Part shown: piece after piece, positions 1 to 7,089 of the stretch | Layout: each line of letters begins with the position of its first letter | How positions within the stretch are numbered: the first letter of the stretch is position 1 | NCBI GenBank assembly: GCA_946405485.1 | Contig: CAMJHJ010000061.1 | Location: 1 to 11,544 of the forward strand | Length of the DNA stretch: 11,544 bases | Direction of reading: 5' to 3' | DNA from: an uncultured Bacteroidales bacterium | GTDB lineage: Bacteria > Bacteroidota > Bacteroidia > Bacteroidales > UBA932 | Notes under the pieces: generated by a model | Databases searched by the model: none | What the model saw: the letters and a program-made list of their open reading frames with translations, nothing else | What the model was told of the DNA's origin: nothing | Translations under genes and position numbers: made by a program

Positions 1-71
1 GCGGCCTCGCCCTTTACGGCAAAGACTTCGGCCGTTATCCCCTCGACCCGACGATTGTGCTGAAGTTCTGA
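1..71 (+). CDS. C-terminal end of an upstream gene (partial)
   Basis: The frame starting at base 3 reads 22 codons and ends in TGA at 69-71. The last residues are YPLDPTIVLKF, with a terminal phenylalanine. A C-terminal aromatic residue after an alternating hydrophobic stretch is typical of outer-membrane beta-barrel proteins, including TonB-dependent receptors, but the fragment is too short to assign. Codon use is GC-rich, unlike the six genes that follow. The stop shares one base with the first ATG of the next frame (TGATG), so the downstream operon may be an extension of this transcript. That this is coding is likely; its identity is open. Confidence 0.5.
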   Translation, partial: GLALYGKDFGRYPLDPTIVLKF

Positions 72-541
72 TGACAATGATGTATCCTTCTTTGTGTAAG
101 ATGATCAAACCTTGGGTATGGGTGGCATTCGGGCTTTCGGTGCTGTTTTTTGCTTCCTGCGAGAAACGCTCTGATCTGGATGATAGAATGTCATATCTCC
201 AGGGAGACTATTATCTGGATGCAGAGGAGGGTACATGGCATTGCCCGGACGGCTCCCTATCAGACAGGTTGTTGGATGCTAAGCTCGAAAAAGTGGGTAA
301 TCTTTGGATATTCGAGTATTATATCCCTCTGAAAAACAGTAATTCCTGGACCACCTGCAGGATTTGTCAGCCGGTAAGCTGGGATCCTTTGACCGGTTCC
401 TATTATTTCACGCCCCTGACAATGGATGATTTGCCGCGGGCATTATCAAATGTCAACCTCAACAACTGGAGCTATTCCTTTCAGTATGGACGGATTGGAA
501 TCGTAGCGGGCAGCATTCACCTAAATTGGACGAGAAGATGA
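71..541 (+). CDS. Small lipoprotein, cassette copy A, unknown function
   Basis: Not a family I recognise. The N-terminus has a basic/aromatic start, a hydrophobic core and a lipobox FASC, with the lipidated cysteine at residue 30. The next residues are EKRSD, a charged stretch of the kind that sends Bacteroidota lipoproteins to the cell surface. The mature part (about 127 aa) is rich in W, Y and beta-prone residues and resembles one small beta domain. It is a distant paralogue of the gene at 2767: both share G-x(2)-W-x-F-x-Y, then V-x-W-x-P with Y-x-F shortly after, and an R-I-V/I end motif. Start choice is uncertain. The ATG at 71 overlaps the upstream stop (TGATG), but the ATG at 101 gives a more typical signal peptide with cysteine at position 20. 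The stop overlaps the next gene as ATGA. It probably works with the barrel and BACON proteins encoded behind it. Confidence 0.75.
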   Translation: MTMMYPSLCKMIKPWVWVAFGLSVLFFASCEKRSDLDDRMSYLQGDYYLDAEEGTWHCPDGSLSDRLLDAKLEKVGNLWIFEYYIPLKNSNSWTTCRICQPVSWDPLTGSYYFTPLTMDDLPRALSNVNLNNWSYSFQYGRIGIVAGSIHLNWTRR

Positions 542-1563
542 TGCGAAAGGGTGGTTTCATCATTCTGATCCTTGTCTGTCTTCCTTTTTTAACGGAGGCG
601 CAGAATCGTTGGCCTTGGAACAACGGTCCATTGGAATGGTGGATGTTTCGCCTAAGAGATACGACGGAGGTATCTCCGACCCATTTCAAACTTAGTTGGG
701 ATACAGTGCCCGATGCTATCCGCCAGAGGCGATCTGTCATTCTGGTGAATAAAATCGAAACGTATCTGAACCTGGACAGTTCTTGGGTGAGAGCCAATAG
801 CGTCTCGGAAGAAATTCTTGAAAGAAATCAACGGGATTTCGACAGGGCCCATGTCCTTGCGGAAAAGAACTGGAGGATTGCTTTGTCGGGCAGTCTCCCC
901 ATTGAGTCATATCTGGATTCTTGCCGGGTGCAATTTGAGAATGGTCTGGGACTGATGGAAGCAGGGGATGACCTTCCACAGATAGAATGGTCCCCTGAAG
1001 GAAAGCACATTTATTCCGCGTTATCTTACGTCTGCCTGGTCCCTACCGGTTCTTTGGGGCGGATCACCGGTCCCACGCAGGGATTGTCATTGGAATCTGG
1101 ACTTTTCTCCGGCAATAATATGATTTCTGCCGAATTGTCCGTGGGGCGGGGGAAATACCTCAACCCCTATGTTACGATGACCGGAGGATTGGCAGACGGG
1201 GCATATGTACCCTATTTCGGCGCCTTCTTAAAATACTCCCGGACGCTGCTGGAGACCAGCGATGTCTGCATATCCTTGTTTGGAGGAGGCGGGTATTCCC
1301 GAAGGGAAATAAAAAAGGATGGGAATCCCGTCTCCCTGGGAGGACCCAGCGTATCGGAAGGCCTGGCCGGAGAATGGAGGTGTTTTTCCAGGATTCAGGC
1401 ACGAAAGAGTCCTTTCCGCCAGTCTGATTATGTAGTAAGAGTGCGGTTGTATCTGGATCATATCTGGTATCAAACACCCCGAGTCTTTTCCCCTACTGTC
1501 AATTTCTCTATAGGAATAGGAAGCAAACACGGCAAAGTCCGCCCTAAATTAAACACTCCATGA
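538..1563 (+). CDS. Predicted outer-membrane barrel protein, cassette copy A
   Basis: I start this gene at the ATG at 538, which forms an ATGA overlap with the preceding stop; the frame is open to a TTG at 526, but that would spoil the signal peptide. From 538 the 341-aa protein begins with a signal peptidase I type leader (RKGG, a hydrophobic run, then TEA before QNRW, cleavage near residue 21). Residues about 25-85 are beta-rich, about 88-142 are polar and probably helical, and from about 156 the chain shows alternating hydrophobic/aromatic strands with glycine turns such as SLFGGGGYS. It ends in FSPTVNFSIGIG, like a last barrel strand, plus a short polar tail. The whole length aligns with the protein at 3216 (shared SWVRA/SWIRV, YVPYF/RVPYW, SEGLA/SEGIA). 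It is likely a small outer-membrane barrel with a periplasmic or surface domain. Function is unknown. It sits between two lipoprotein genes with 4-base overlaps on both sides. Confidence 0.8.
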   Translation: MMRKGGFIILILVCLPFLTEAQNRWPWNNGPLEWWMFRLRDTTEVSPTHFKLSWDTVPDAIRQRRSVILVNKIETYLNLDSSWVRANSVSEEILERNQRDFDRAHVLAEKNWRIALSGSLPIESYLDSCRVQFENGLGLMEAGDDLPQIEWSPEGKHIYSALSYVCLVPTGSLGRITGPTQGLSLESGLFSGNNMISAELSVGRGKYLNPYVTMTGGLADGAYVPYFGAFLKYSRTLLETSDVCISLFGGGGYSRREIKKDGNPVSLGGPSVSEGLAGEWRCFSRIQARKSPFRQSDYVVRVRLYLDHIWYQTPRVFSPTVNFSIGIGSKHGKVRPKLNTP

Positions 1564-2777
1564 GTCATAAGACCTTATTTGTCTTCTTATTGGTTCTGGT
1601 CGGGGCGTTCTCTTGCTCTACAAAAAAGGAGATACCTTCCGGACCGATTGAACTGGTGGAGTCACTCTCTTTTGGAGGATTGGGTGGCTCCCAGGAGCTG
1701 GTCTTTTCAACGGAGGAACAATGGGAGGCCAGTTCCGTAGAAGAATGGTGTAGGATCTATCCCTCCAGCGGCTCCGGCAGGATATTGAAAGATCAAACCA
1801 TCACGGTTGTCTGTGATCCGAATGACGGTCCCGACGACAGGGGGTGTTACCTCATTGTTCGTACGCCCGATCAGTCTGTTCATATTCAGGTCCATCAGGA
1901 GACACAGACAAGTTTTTATCTCCCGGAGACAGAAATCCGGGTTTCCACCGCTGCACAGGCATTTCCTGTGTCATACTCCTTCAATGAACCTGTTTCCATC
2001 GAACTGTCCGAAGAATGCGAGCCTTGGCTTCAAATGATACCTTCAACCCGGTCAATGACTCCTGCCACTCTTATGCTCTCAGTCTCCGAGAATCGTTCCG
2101 CGAAGCGGACCGGAACGATTTCATTCGTTTCTAATCACAAGTCGGAAACAGTCACCATCGTTCAGGTAGCGGACGACATTCCCATTCCGGATGATTCGTT
2201 CAGGTATCATTGCTTACAAAGTTTCGATTTGGACGGGGATGGCCATATCTCACGGAATGAGGCTGAGGCTGCGCGCGAATTGTCCCTTTTTTATTCTTAT
2301 CGTATTTGGTCCGTTTCCGGTATGGAGTACTTTACCGGTTTGGAGAGAATCAAAATCTATTTCGATAATCATATCGCGAACCTTGATTTCCGTCCATTCA
2401 AGCACCTTCGTTCTGTTTTTTTAGACGATGGTCTTTTTGATATGGCAGATTTTACCCAGAACGACGTCCTTTCTTCGATAGTCATGTATGATTGTCAGTG
2501 CCCCGATCCATTAAATGCGACCGGCCTGACCGCCCTTACAACGCTTTCCCTTACAAGGTCTTCGTTTGAACATATCTTCCTGAAAGGGTGTACGGGCTTG
2601 AAGGAAGTCGTTGTCGCTGCCAACAACGCTATACAAGAGTTGGATCTGTCCGATGCCGTGAACCTACAGACGCTGAATTGTCTGTATGATCCCAACTTGA
2701 AAACAGTCTATTTGAAAGCACATCCGGAAAAACTGGAGTACGATCCAGCAATAACTACTATCGTTTATGTGGAATAA
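1560..2777 (+). CDS. BACON / EF-hand / LRR surface lipoprotein, cassette copy A
   Basis: This 405-aa lipoprotein has a clear lipobox (AFSC, cysteine 19) followed by STKKE. Two BACON-like beta-sandwich domains follow, at about 32-115 and 118-205. The first carries the typical W...W-x(3)-P-x-SG-x-G pattern and ends in I-x-V-x-Q-like residues (VHIQVHQE). The second has the SENRSA-x-R motif before its last strands. At 223-234 is a canonical EF-hand loop, DLDGDGHISRNE, with acidic or oxygen-bearing residues at positions 1, 3, 5, 9 and 12. Residues about 250-385 form a degenerate leucine-rich repeat region (GLTALTTLSL, IQELDLSDAVNLQTLNC). BACON domains are known from surface glycan-utilisation proteins and are thought to bind carbohydrate or mucin or to act as spacers; LRRs usually bind proteins. 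A surface recognition role is inferred. Cysteines 64, 85 and 96 in the first BACON domain are conserved in the paralogue at 4267. The start overlaps the previous stop (ATGA). Confidence 0.85.
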   Translation: MSHKTLFVFLLVLVGAFSCSTKKEIPSGPIELVESLSFGGLGGSQELVFSTEEQWEASSVEEWCRIYPSSGSGRILKDQTITVVCDPNDGPDDRGCYLIVRTPDQSVHIQVHQETQTSFYLPETEIRVSTAAQAFPVSYSFNEPVSIELSEECEPWLQMIPSTRSMTPATLMLSVSENRSAKRTGTISFVSNHKSETVTIVQVADDIPIPDDSFRYHCLQSFDLDGDGHISRNEAEAARELSLFYSYRIWSVSGMEYFTGLERIKIYFDNHIANLDFRPFKHLRSVFLDDGLFDMADFTQNDVLSSIVMYDCQCPDPLNATGLTALTTLSLTRSSFEHIFLKGCTGLKEVVVAANNAIQELDLSDAVNLQTLNCLYDPNLKTVYLKAHPEKLEYDPAITTIVYVE

Positions 2778-3219
2778 GATTACCGTTCGTTTTCTTTTTT
2801 TGATTCTTGCCATGCTTCCGGGATCCGTCGCTTGCAGCCGACAGGATGCCTGTGAGGAGAAGATGCTTGCGATAGAAGGGATTTACTGCCCGGAATCGAG
2901 TGCCTTCCAGACCGAAGATGATCCTTTCAATGGACGGATCATGAAGGCAGGAGACCACTGGGTCTTTTCCTATATTCTTACCATCTCCCCGGATAATGGT
3001 CCAAAGTTTACCCACCAGTTTGAGCAGCAAGTCATTTGGAGTCCGGAGCTGAATGCTTATCTGTTTGATCATTTATCGGAATCCGACTATGAACTATTGA
3101 AGGCCGATTACGTCGTGGTGCAATATCAAACTCGTTTGGAAAGGATCGTTATGAAGAGGATGAGTCAAGGTAACGACGGTCCCAGGGTGCTTAATTCATA
3201 TTCTTGGTCCAGATTATGA
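2767..3219 (+). CDS. Small lipoprotein, cassette copy B, unknown function
   Basis: This 150-aa protein begins inside the end of the previous gene (11-base overlap). It has a lysine/arginine N-terminus, a hydrophobic core and a relaxed lipobox SVAC with the cysteine at residue 23, followed by SRQDACEEK. The mature part aligns by eye with the first small lipoprotein (71-541): KAGDHWVFSY against KVGNLWIFEY, VIWSPELNAYLF against VSWDPLTGSYYF, and LERIVM near the end. Overall identity is low, so the duplication is old. A second cysteine at residue 28 lies just after the lipidated one. No enzymatic motif is visible. Its stop overlaps the next start as ATGA. It is probably a lipid-anchored partner of the barrel and BACON proteins of its own cassette. 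Confidence 0.75.
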   Translation: MWNKITVRFLFLILAMLPGSVACSRQDACEEKMLAIEGIYCPESSAFQTEDDPFNGRIMKAGDHWVFSYILTISPDNGPKFTHQFEQQVIWSPELNAYLFDHLSESDYELLKADYVVVQYQTRLERIVMKRMSQGNDGPRVLNSYSWSRL

Positions 3220-4274
3220 TGAAGAGAGTATTCATTTTTTCTTTTCTCTTGCTGTCCTTTCTCCCAGGAAGGGCTCAAAGAACAGAGCCTTATCGGCTGT
3301 CCATCAGCGACTTCTATATTCAGGATACAACTGCAAAGGAGCCTTCTTACCTGCACATCCAGTGGAAGGGTTCTTACAAGACTCTGACGGTCGGCCAGAC
3401 CCGATATCGCTATACAGAGTATAGCGCTCTCGTCGGCAAATCATTTTCATGGATCCGGGTAGATCAAGATAAAGAAAAGCAGTTAGCGATCAATCAGATC
3501 CTTTATGACCAGGCACGGTCTATTGCCCGGGCAACAACAGATTCCCTTCTGTTTATGTCTTTGAGAGAAACCGAGATGCAGAGGAGGCTGAACCGAAACT
3601 ATCTTGCTGCAAGAAAGATATACTTGGAAACAGGTATTCCGCCATTTCCGACAGCTGTTGACAAAGAAATCGACATCTCTGCCATAAAATGGGAACCCAC
3701 TCAAAAGGGGGGTGGTCTTTCTTTCTCTTTGAGTGAGACTTTCTTGCTCATGTCAACGCCCGATCTTTCCACTCCCATTACAAGCTTGCTGCTGGGTTAT
3801 GAATTCTTCCGGCATCATTCGGCGCTCTTCATGGATGCGTCTTACGGATTTGGTCAGTATTCCGGGCGCTATAGTAACGTAACCGGTCTTGCCCATGGTG
3901 GGGACCGGGTCCCCTATTGGGCGCTTTCATGCCAATATGCGTATCAGATTCCTTGTCTCCAGCGAGGGAAGTTTTCCGTCTTCTCAGGGATCGGTTATAC
4001 CAGTATAGGTTTGAATAACATCCTGCGTGGCGATCGTAAAAGCACGCTTCAAGGGCTTACGTTTTCAGAGGGAATCGCTTTTGACTGCTATTCTCGATCC
4101 AAAACCGTGGATTTCAGAGGTCCCCGGCATGACCTTATCCAAAAGGGGCTCCGGATCAAGTTCTTTACAAGCCAGATCCTGACGTTCCCTCAACGCTCAT
4201 GGGTCCCCACCCTGAACCTGGGATTGGGATATGTTTTTTCCGTACAAGGCGTAAAGCCCGGCGCAAATGACTAA
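3216..4274 (+). CDS. Predicted outer-membrane barrel protein, cassette copy B
   Basis: The start is set at the ATG at 3216, which overlaps the previous stop as ATGA; the frame reaches back only to a TTG at 3204. The 352-aa product has a textbook signal peptide (MMKR, a hydrophobic core, then GRA before QRTEP, cleavage near residue 20). Residues about 85-145 are highly charged and helix-prone (QARSIARATTD, EMQRRLNRNY). From about 166 onward there are repeated amphipathic strands rich in F, Y, S and G (LLLGYEFF, ALFMDASYGFGQYSG, FSVFSGIGYTSIG). It closes with WVPTLNLGLGYVFSV and a short tail, consistent with a small outer-membrane barrel. It is a full-length, diverged paralogue of the protein at 538. 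It overlaps the next gene by eight bases. Surface or periplasmic function is unknown; a role as membrane anchor or channel for the flanking lipoproteins is an inference. Confidence 0.8.
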   Translation: MMKRVFIFSFLLLSFLPGRAQRTEPYRLSISDFYIQDTTAKEPSYLHIQWKGSYKTLTVGQTRYRYTEYSALVGKSFSWIRVDQDKEKQLAINQILYDQARSIARATTDSLLFMSLRETEMQRRLNRNYLAARKIYLETGIPPFPTAVDKEIDISAIKWEPTQKGGGLSFSLSETFLLMSTPDLSTPITSLLLGYEFFRHHSALFMDASYGFGQYSGRYSNVTGLAHGGDRVPYWALSCQYAYQIPCLQRGKFSVFSGIGYTSIGLNNILRGDRKSTLQGLTFSEGIAFDCYSRSKTVDFRGPRHDLIQKGLRIKFFTSQILTFPQRSWVPTLNLGLGYVFSVQGVKPGAND

Positions 4275-5592
4275 GTATTCTTTCCTCCTTCCAGTCATTC
4301 TTTTTCTCCTTCTTCCCGCCTGCTCTGAGCCGGAAAGAGTGTCTGTATTCTCCTTGTCGGAAGATGCTGTCTTTTTCGACAAGGATGGAGGGGAAAAACG
4401 GATGTCCTTTGTGACGAATAACGATTGGGTGGTCTCGACAGATGTGGACTGGTGTCATTTCAAGCCGACATCCGGTTCCGCGAGATTCTTGGAAGACCAT
4501 AGCTTTTTTGTGTCTTGCGACGCTAACAGCGGCCTTGACCGGGAATGCGATATTATCATTCGGAGCGATGGCCAGGAGAAGCGGATCCATCTATTTCAAA
4601 ATCATGACCATCTGGTGACGGAGCAATTCGAATATGACTTGTCCATTGAAGAACAGACGTTGGCTATCCCTTTCCAGTCGGATGAAGATGTCAGGATCGA
4701 AATAGGGGACTCAGGCAAAAACTGGATCCGGACAAGGGATACACGTGCCTCGCTGGTTAAGGATACGGTATGGCTGGCTATCTCGGAAAACCGGTCTGCA
4801 TCCAGGAGCGCTTCTGTTTACCTGATTTGCGACAGCAAGAGAGATACGGTGTCGATCCGACAGCAGGCCCATGTCGTCCCCATCTCGGATCCGGGATTAC
4901 TTGAATACTGTCTGTGGTATTTTGACAGCAATTATGACAGATTGATTTGTGCGGACGAAGCTGAACGTGTAAAGGAATTACATTATACCAAGAACTTGTC
5001 GAGTGTAGGAGGCTTGGAGTATTTTGTCCATCTTACGTCACTTTGGCTTGTCTCAGACTGTCTGACGTCTTTTGACTTCAGCCTCTTTAAAGAATTGAAG
5101 GAAATCGACTACTGGGGACCTGTCTCCAATCCCGATTTCTCCGTCAATGAAGACTTGGAGAGTTTAGGCATTTACATGGCAACGGGAGGGACCATTTGCC
5201 TGAAGAATTTGAAAAAGCTGTCTGCGCTTTCTTGCGTCCACTGTATCTGTGAGTTGGATCTGGATGGTTGTACCCATCTTGAATTTCTTTGGATATCGGA
5301 TTTTTACAAAGAGAAGATGCTGTTGAAAGATCTGCCATCCTTACAGAGGTTGTATATCTTTGATTCGCCGGAATTGAAATCAATGGATGTTAGCCAGATC
5401 TCGACTCTGACCTCGGTTGAGATCTGGAGATCCTCTCTTGAGGTTCTGGATCTTTCGTCCCAGACAAGTCTTTCCCGATTGCAATGCATGGGGAATCCCG
5501 ATCTCAAAACGATCTATCTGCATCATCGTCCTCCGACTCTTATACTTCAGGACAATCATAATCCGACTTCCGTCATTATTGTGGGAGATTGA
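4267..5592 (+). CDS. BACON / LRR surface lipoprotein, cassette copy B
   Basis: This is a 441-aa lipoprotein with lipobox LPAC (cysteine 19) and SEPE after it. It has the same order as the gene at 1560. A first BACON-like domain lies at about 30-112 (NDWVVS, DWCHFKPTSGSARF), a second at about 118-200 with SENRSA-S-R at 173-180, then an EF-hand-like segment at 220-231 and an LRR region at about 245-415. The LRR part is longer than in copy A, with units such as LEVLDLSSQTSLSRLQC and NPDLKTIYL. The calcium loop is decayed: it reads DSNYDRLICADE, with D, N and D at positions 1, 3 and 5 but cysteine at 9 and no glycine at 6. Three cysteines of the first BACON domain (63, 84, 94) match those of copy A. 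This is the last gene of the operon and is followed by the hairpin at 5618. It probably acts on the cell surface in recognition or adhesion; its ligand is unknown. Confidence 0.85.
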   Translation: MTKYSFLLPVILFLLLPACSEPERVSVFSLSEDAVFFDKDGGEKRMSFVTNNDWVVSTDVDWCHFKPTSGSARFLEDHSFFVSCDANSGLDRECDIIIRSDGQEKRIHLFQNHDHLVTEQFEYDLSIEEQTLAIPFQSDEDVRIEIGDSGKNWIRTRDTRASLVKDTVWLAISENRSASRSASVYLICDSKRDTVSIRQQAHVVPISDPGLLEYCLWYFDSNYDRLICADEAERVKELHYTKNLSSVGGLEYFVHLTSLWLVSDCLTSFDFSLFKELKEIDYWGPVSNPDFSVNEDLESLGIYMATGGTICLKNLKKLSALSCVHCICELDLDGCTHLEFLWISDFYKEKMLLKDLPSLQRLYIFDSPELKSMDVSQISTLTSVEIWRSSLEVLDLSSQTSLSRLQCMGNPDLKTIYLHHRPPTLILQDNHNPTSVIIVGD

Positions 5593-5617
5593 CGGTCGAT
5601 GCTTGCGGGACAAAATA

Positions 5618-5653
5618 AATGGGGGAAGGTGAGTTTTTTCACCTTCCCCCATT
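5618..5653 (-). terminator. Hairpin terminator shared by convergent operons
   Basis: Bases 5618-5632 and 5639-5653 are perfectly complementary (15 bp, with a GGGGG/CCCCC core) around a six-base GTTTTT loop. Read on the minus strand, the hairpin is followed by the T-rich tract TTATTTTG, so it fits an intrinsic terminator for the oxidoreductase operon whose last stop is at 5674. On the plus strand no T-tract follows, but the hairpin lies 25 bases after the stop of the last BACON gene and may also define the 3' end of that transcript. Confidence 0.8.
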
Positions 5654-5673
5654 GGAAGTATGTCCGTCGCGGT

Positions 5674-7065
5674 TTAGTCCTCCGGCATCGGCGGGAGAGA
5701 CCAGCCTTCACGATACGTGTGCTTGATCAGCTCAGCAGCGTACGCGTTGGCGTCCACCGGATCGGTGTAGGTCTTGTTGAAGGTCGGATGGCCGTCCTTG
5801 ACGGAGAAGCCGTCTTCGATCATCGTCCGGATTGTCTCGCCTTCCGGGATGTTGGTGAAACGCATGTTGGGACCGTCCCACTCCAGTTCGCGGTTGAGGC
5901 TCTGGAGCCGTACGGCGAGCACGCCCATCACGACCATCTCGTTGAACGGGCCGGCTTCGCTGAAGTCGGAAGCGCTCGGCACGCGGGTCTCGGGAGACTC
6001 CTTGCAGGCGCGGACCCAGTCCATCTGATGGCTTTCGGTGATGACACGCAGCACTTCGGGGCACTCGGGCTCACGGCCGGACAGGAGATAAGGATTCCTG
6101 CCATAGCAGCCACAGATGAGGGTGTCCTTGGTGCCGTGGAAGATGACGGTGCCGTCCAGGTCGAAAGCCTTTCCGTCGGGCATCCCGGCAGGGCGCGGCG
6201 GGGTCAGGCCGCCGTCATACCACCAGACTTCGACTTCGGGCATCGCCACCTTGGGCAGATTCTCGCGGGCCGGGAAAACCAGCTTGACCACCTGCGCGTT
6301 CGGGCAGGACTCGGTCAGCAGGGCGGTGGAACTGCCCTGGACGCGGGTCGGATAGCCGAGCTTGAGGGCCTTGAAGACCGGATGCAGGACGTGGCAGGCC
6401 ATGTCGCCGAGGGCGCCGGTGCCGAAGTCCCACCAGCCGCGGAAATTCCAAGGATGGTAGATGGCATTGTACGGGCGGTAAGGAGCCGGGCCGATGAAGC
6501 AATCCCAGTCGAGCGTATCGGGGATCTGGTGGACCTCCTTGGGCCGGGAAAGGCCCTGGGGCCAGATCGGCCGGTTGGTGCAGGCCTCCACCTTGGTGAC
6601 CTCACCGATCTCGCCGTTCCAGATCCAGGAGACAGTCTTGCGGACGCCTTCCGCGGAAGATCCCTGATTACCCATCTGGGTCGCGACCTTGTACTTGGCA
6701 GCCAGCTTGGTCAGCAGGCGGGATTCGTACACGGTGTGCGTCAGGGGCTTCTGGACGAACGCGTGCTTGCCTTCCGCAAGGGCGGTGGCGGCGATGATCG
6801 CGTGCGTGTGGTCCGCCGTGGCGACCATGACGGCGTCGGCATCCTTCAGGCACTCATCATAGCAGATACGGAAGTCCTTGTAACGTTTCGCATCGGGGTA
6901 GCGCTCGAAGATGCGTTTTGCGTAGTTCCAGTCCACATCGCACAGGGCGATGATATTCTGGGACTCGACGGCGCGCAGGTCGGATGCTCCCTTGCCTCCG
7001 ATACCGATGCCGATGATGTTGAGCTTGTCGCTCGGAGCGACGGTTTTCTTTCTTGCTTTAGCCAT
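5674..7065 (-). CDS. Gfo/Idh/MocA family oxidoreductase, signal-less second copy
   Basis: This is a 463-aa Gfo/Idh/MocA dehydrogenase with an N-terminal Rossmann fold and the large C-terminal domain usual for Tat-type members. Seen in the sequence: GIGIGG for the nucleotide phosphates (from residue 19), CDVD at the end of the second strand, ATADHTHA, and GDMACHVLHPVF with Asp221, His225 and His228. The hallmark EKP is QKP here (105-107; codon CAG at 6753-6751). I start at the ATG at 7065; a TTG at 7071 is possible. The frame is closed upstream by the stop codon of the isomerase gene at 7092-7090, so at most eight further codons exist and no signal peptide can be encoded. The protein should be cytoplasmic unless another route is used. 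It is about 85% identical (hand count) to the Tat-exported copy at 8874. It is the last gene of its operon, 24 bases after the preceding stop. Likely role: oxidation or reduction of a sugar at C3; the altered motif leaves activity uncertain. Confidence 0.9.
   Translation of the reverse strand: MAKARKKTVAPSDKLNIIGIGIGGKGASDLRAVESQNIIALCDVDWNYAKRIFERYPDAKRYKDFRICYDECLKDADAVMVATADHTHAIIAATALAEGKHAFVQKPLTHTVYESRLLTKLAAKYKVATQMGNQGSSAEGVRKTVSWIWNGEIGEVTKVEACTNRPIWPQGLSRPKEVHQIPDTLDWDCFIGPAPYRPYNAIYHPWNFRGWWDFGTGALGDMACHVLHPVFKALKLGYPTRVQGSSTALLTESCPNAQVVKLVFPARENLPKVAMPEVEVWWYDGGLTPPRPAGMPDGKAFDLDGTVIFHGTKDTLICGCYGRNPYLLSGREPECPEVLRVITESHQMDWVRACKESPETRVPSASDFSEAGPFNEMVVMGVLAVRLQSLNRELEWDGPNMRFTNIPEGETIRTMIEDGFSVKDGHPTFNKTYTDPVDANAYAAELIKHTYREGWSLPPMPED
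5674..7065 (-). repeat. Long imperfect direct repeat, copy 1 (dehydrogenase paralogue)
   Basis: This matches 8874-10268 in the same orientation over about 1.39 kb, with only short indels (around the residues before VIFHG). Runs of several dozen bases are identical, for example from the TCGTTGAACGGG at about 5939 against the same string at about 9137. About 85% protein identity with patches of near-identical DNA points to tandem duplication, possibly refreshed by gene conversion. The region between copies carries the isomerase and DUF1080 genes. Confidence 0.85.
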
Positions 7066-7089
7066 TGTCAATGATGTGGTAAGGTTGGT

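Larger units (their letters stand above)
71..5592 (+). other. Duplicated three-gene lipoprotein/barrel/BACON-LRR cassette (putative operon)
   Basis: Six consecutive genes read lipoprotein-barrel-BACON/LRR twice (71-2777 and 2767-5592). All internal junctions overlap: 538-541, 1560-1563, 2767-2777, 3216-3219 and 4267-4274. No room exists for internal promoters or terminators outside coding sequence, so one transcript with translational coupling is expected. Each gene in copy A has its best visible match at the same place in copy B, at low identity, which shows duplication of the whole unit followed by long divergence. The block is AT-richer (sampled lines 38-55% GC) than the minus-strand operon (65-68%) and the bases before 71. 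No transposase, integrase or attachment site is visible at either edge. Confidence 0.7.

Noticed and set aside
71..5592. SusC/SusD-type polysaccharide utilisation locus or Mfa/Fim fimbrial operon
   Set aside because: The barrels are only about 350 aa with no plug or TonB box, no SusD-like helical lipoprotein is present, and no fimbrial protease-site leader is seen.
5599..7074. Long plus-strand open frame (491 codons) opposite the second dehydrogenase gene
   Set aside because: It mirrors a gene with clear Gfo/Idh/MocA motifs; GC-rich third positions remove stops on the opposite strand. The translation is low-complexity and rich in G, D, R and V without a domain.
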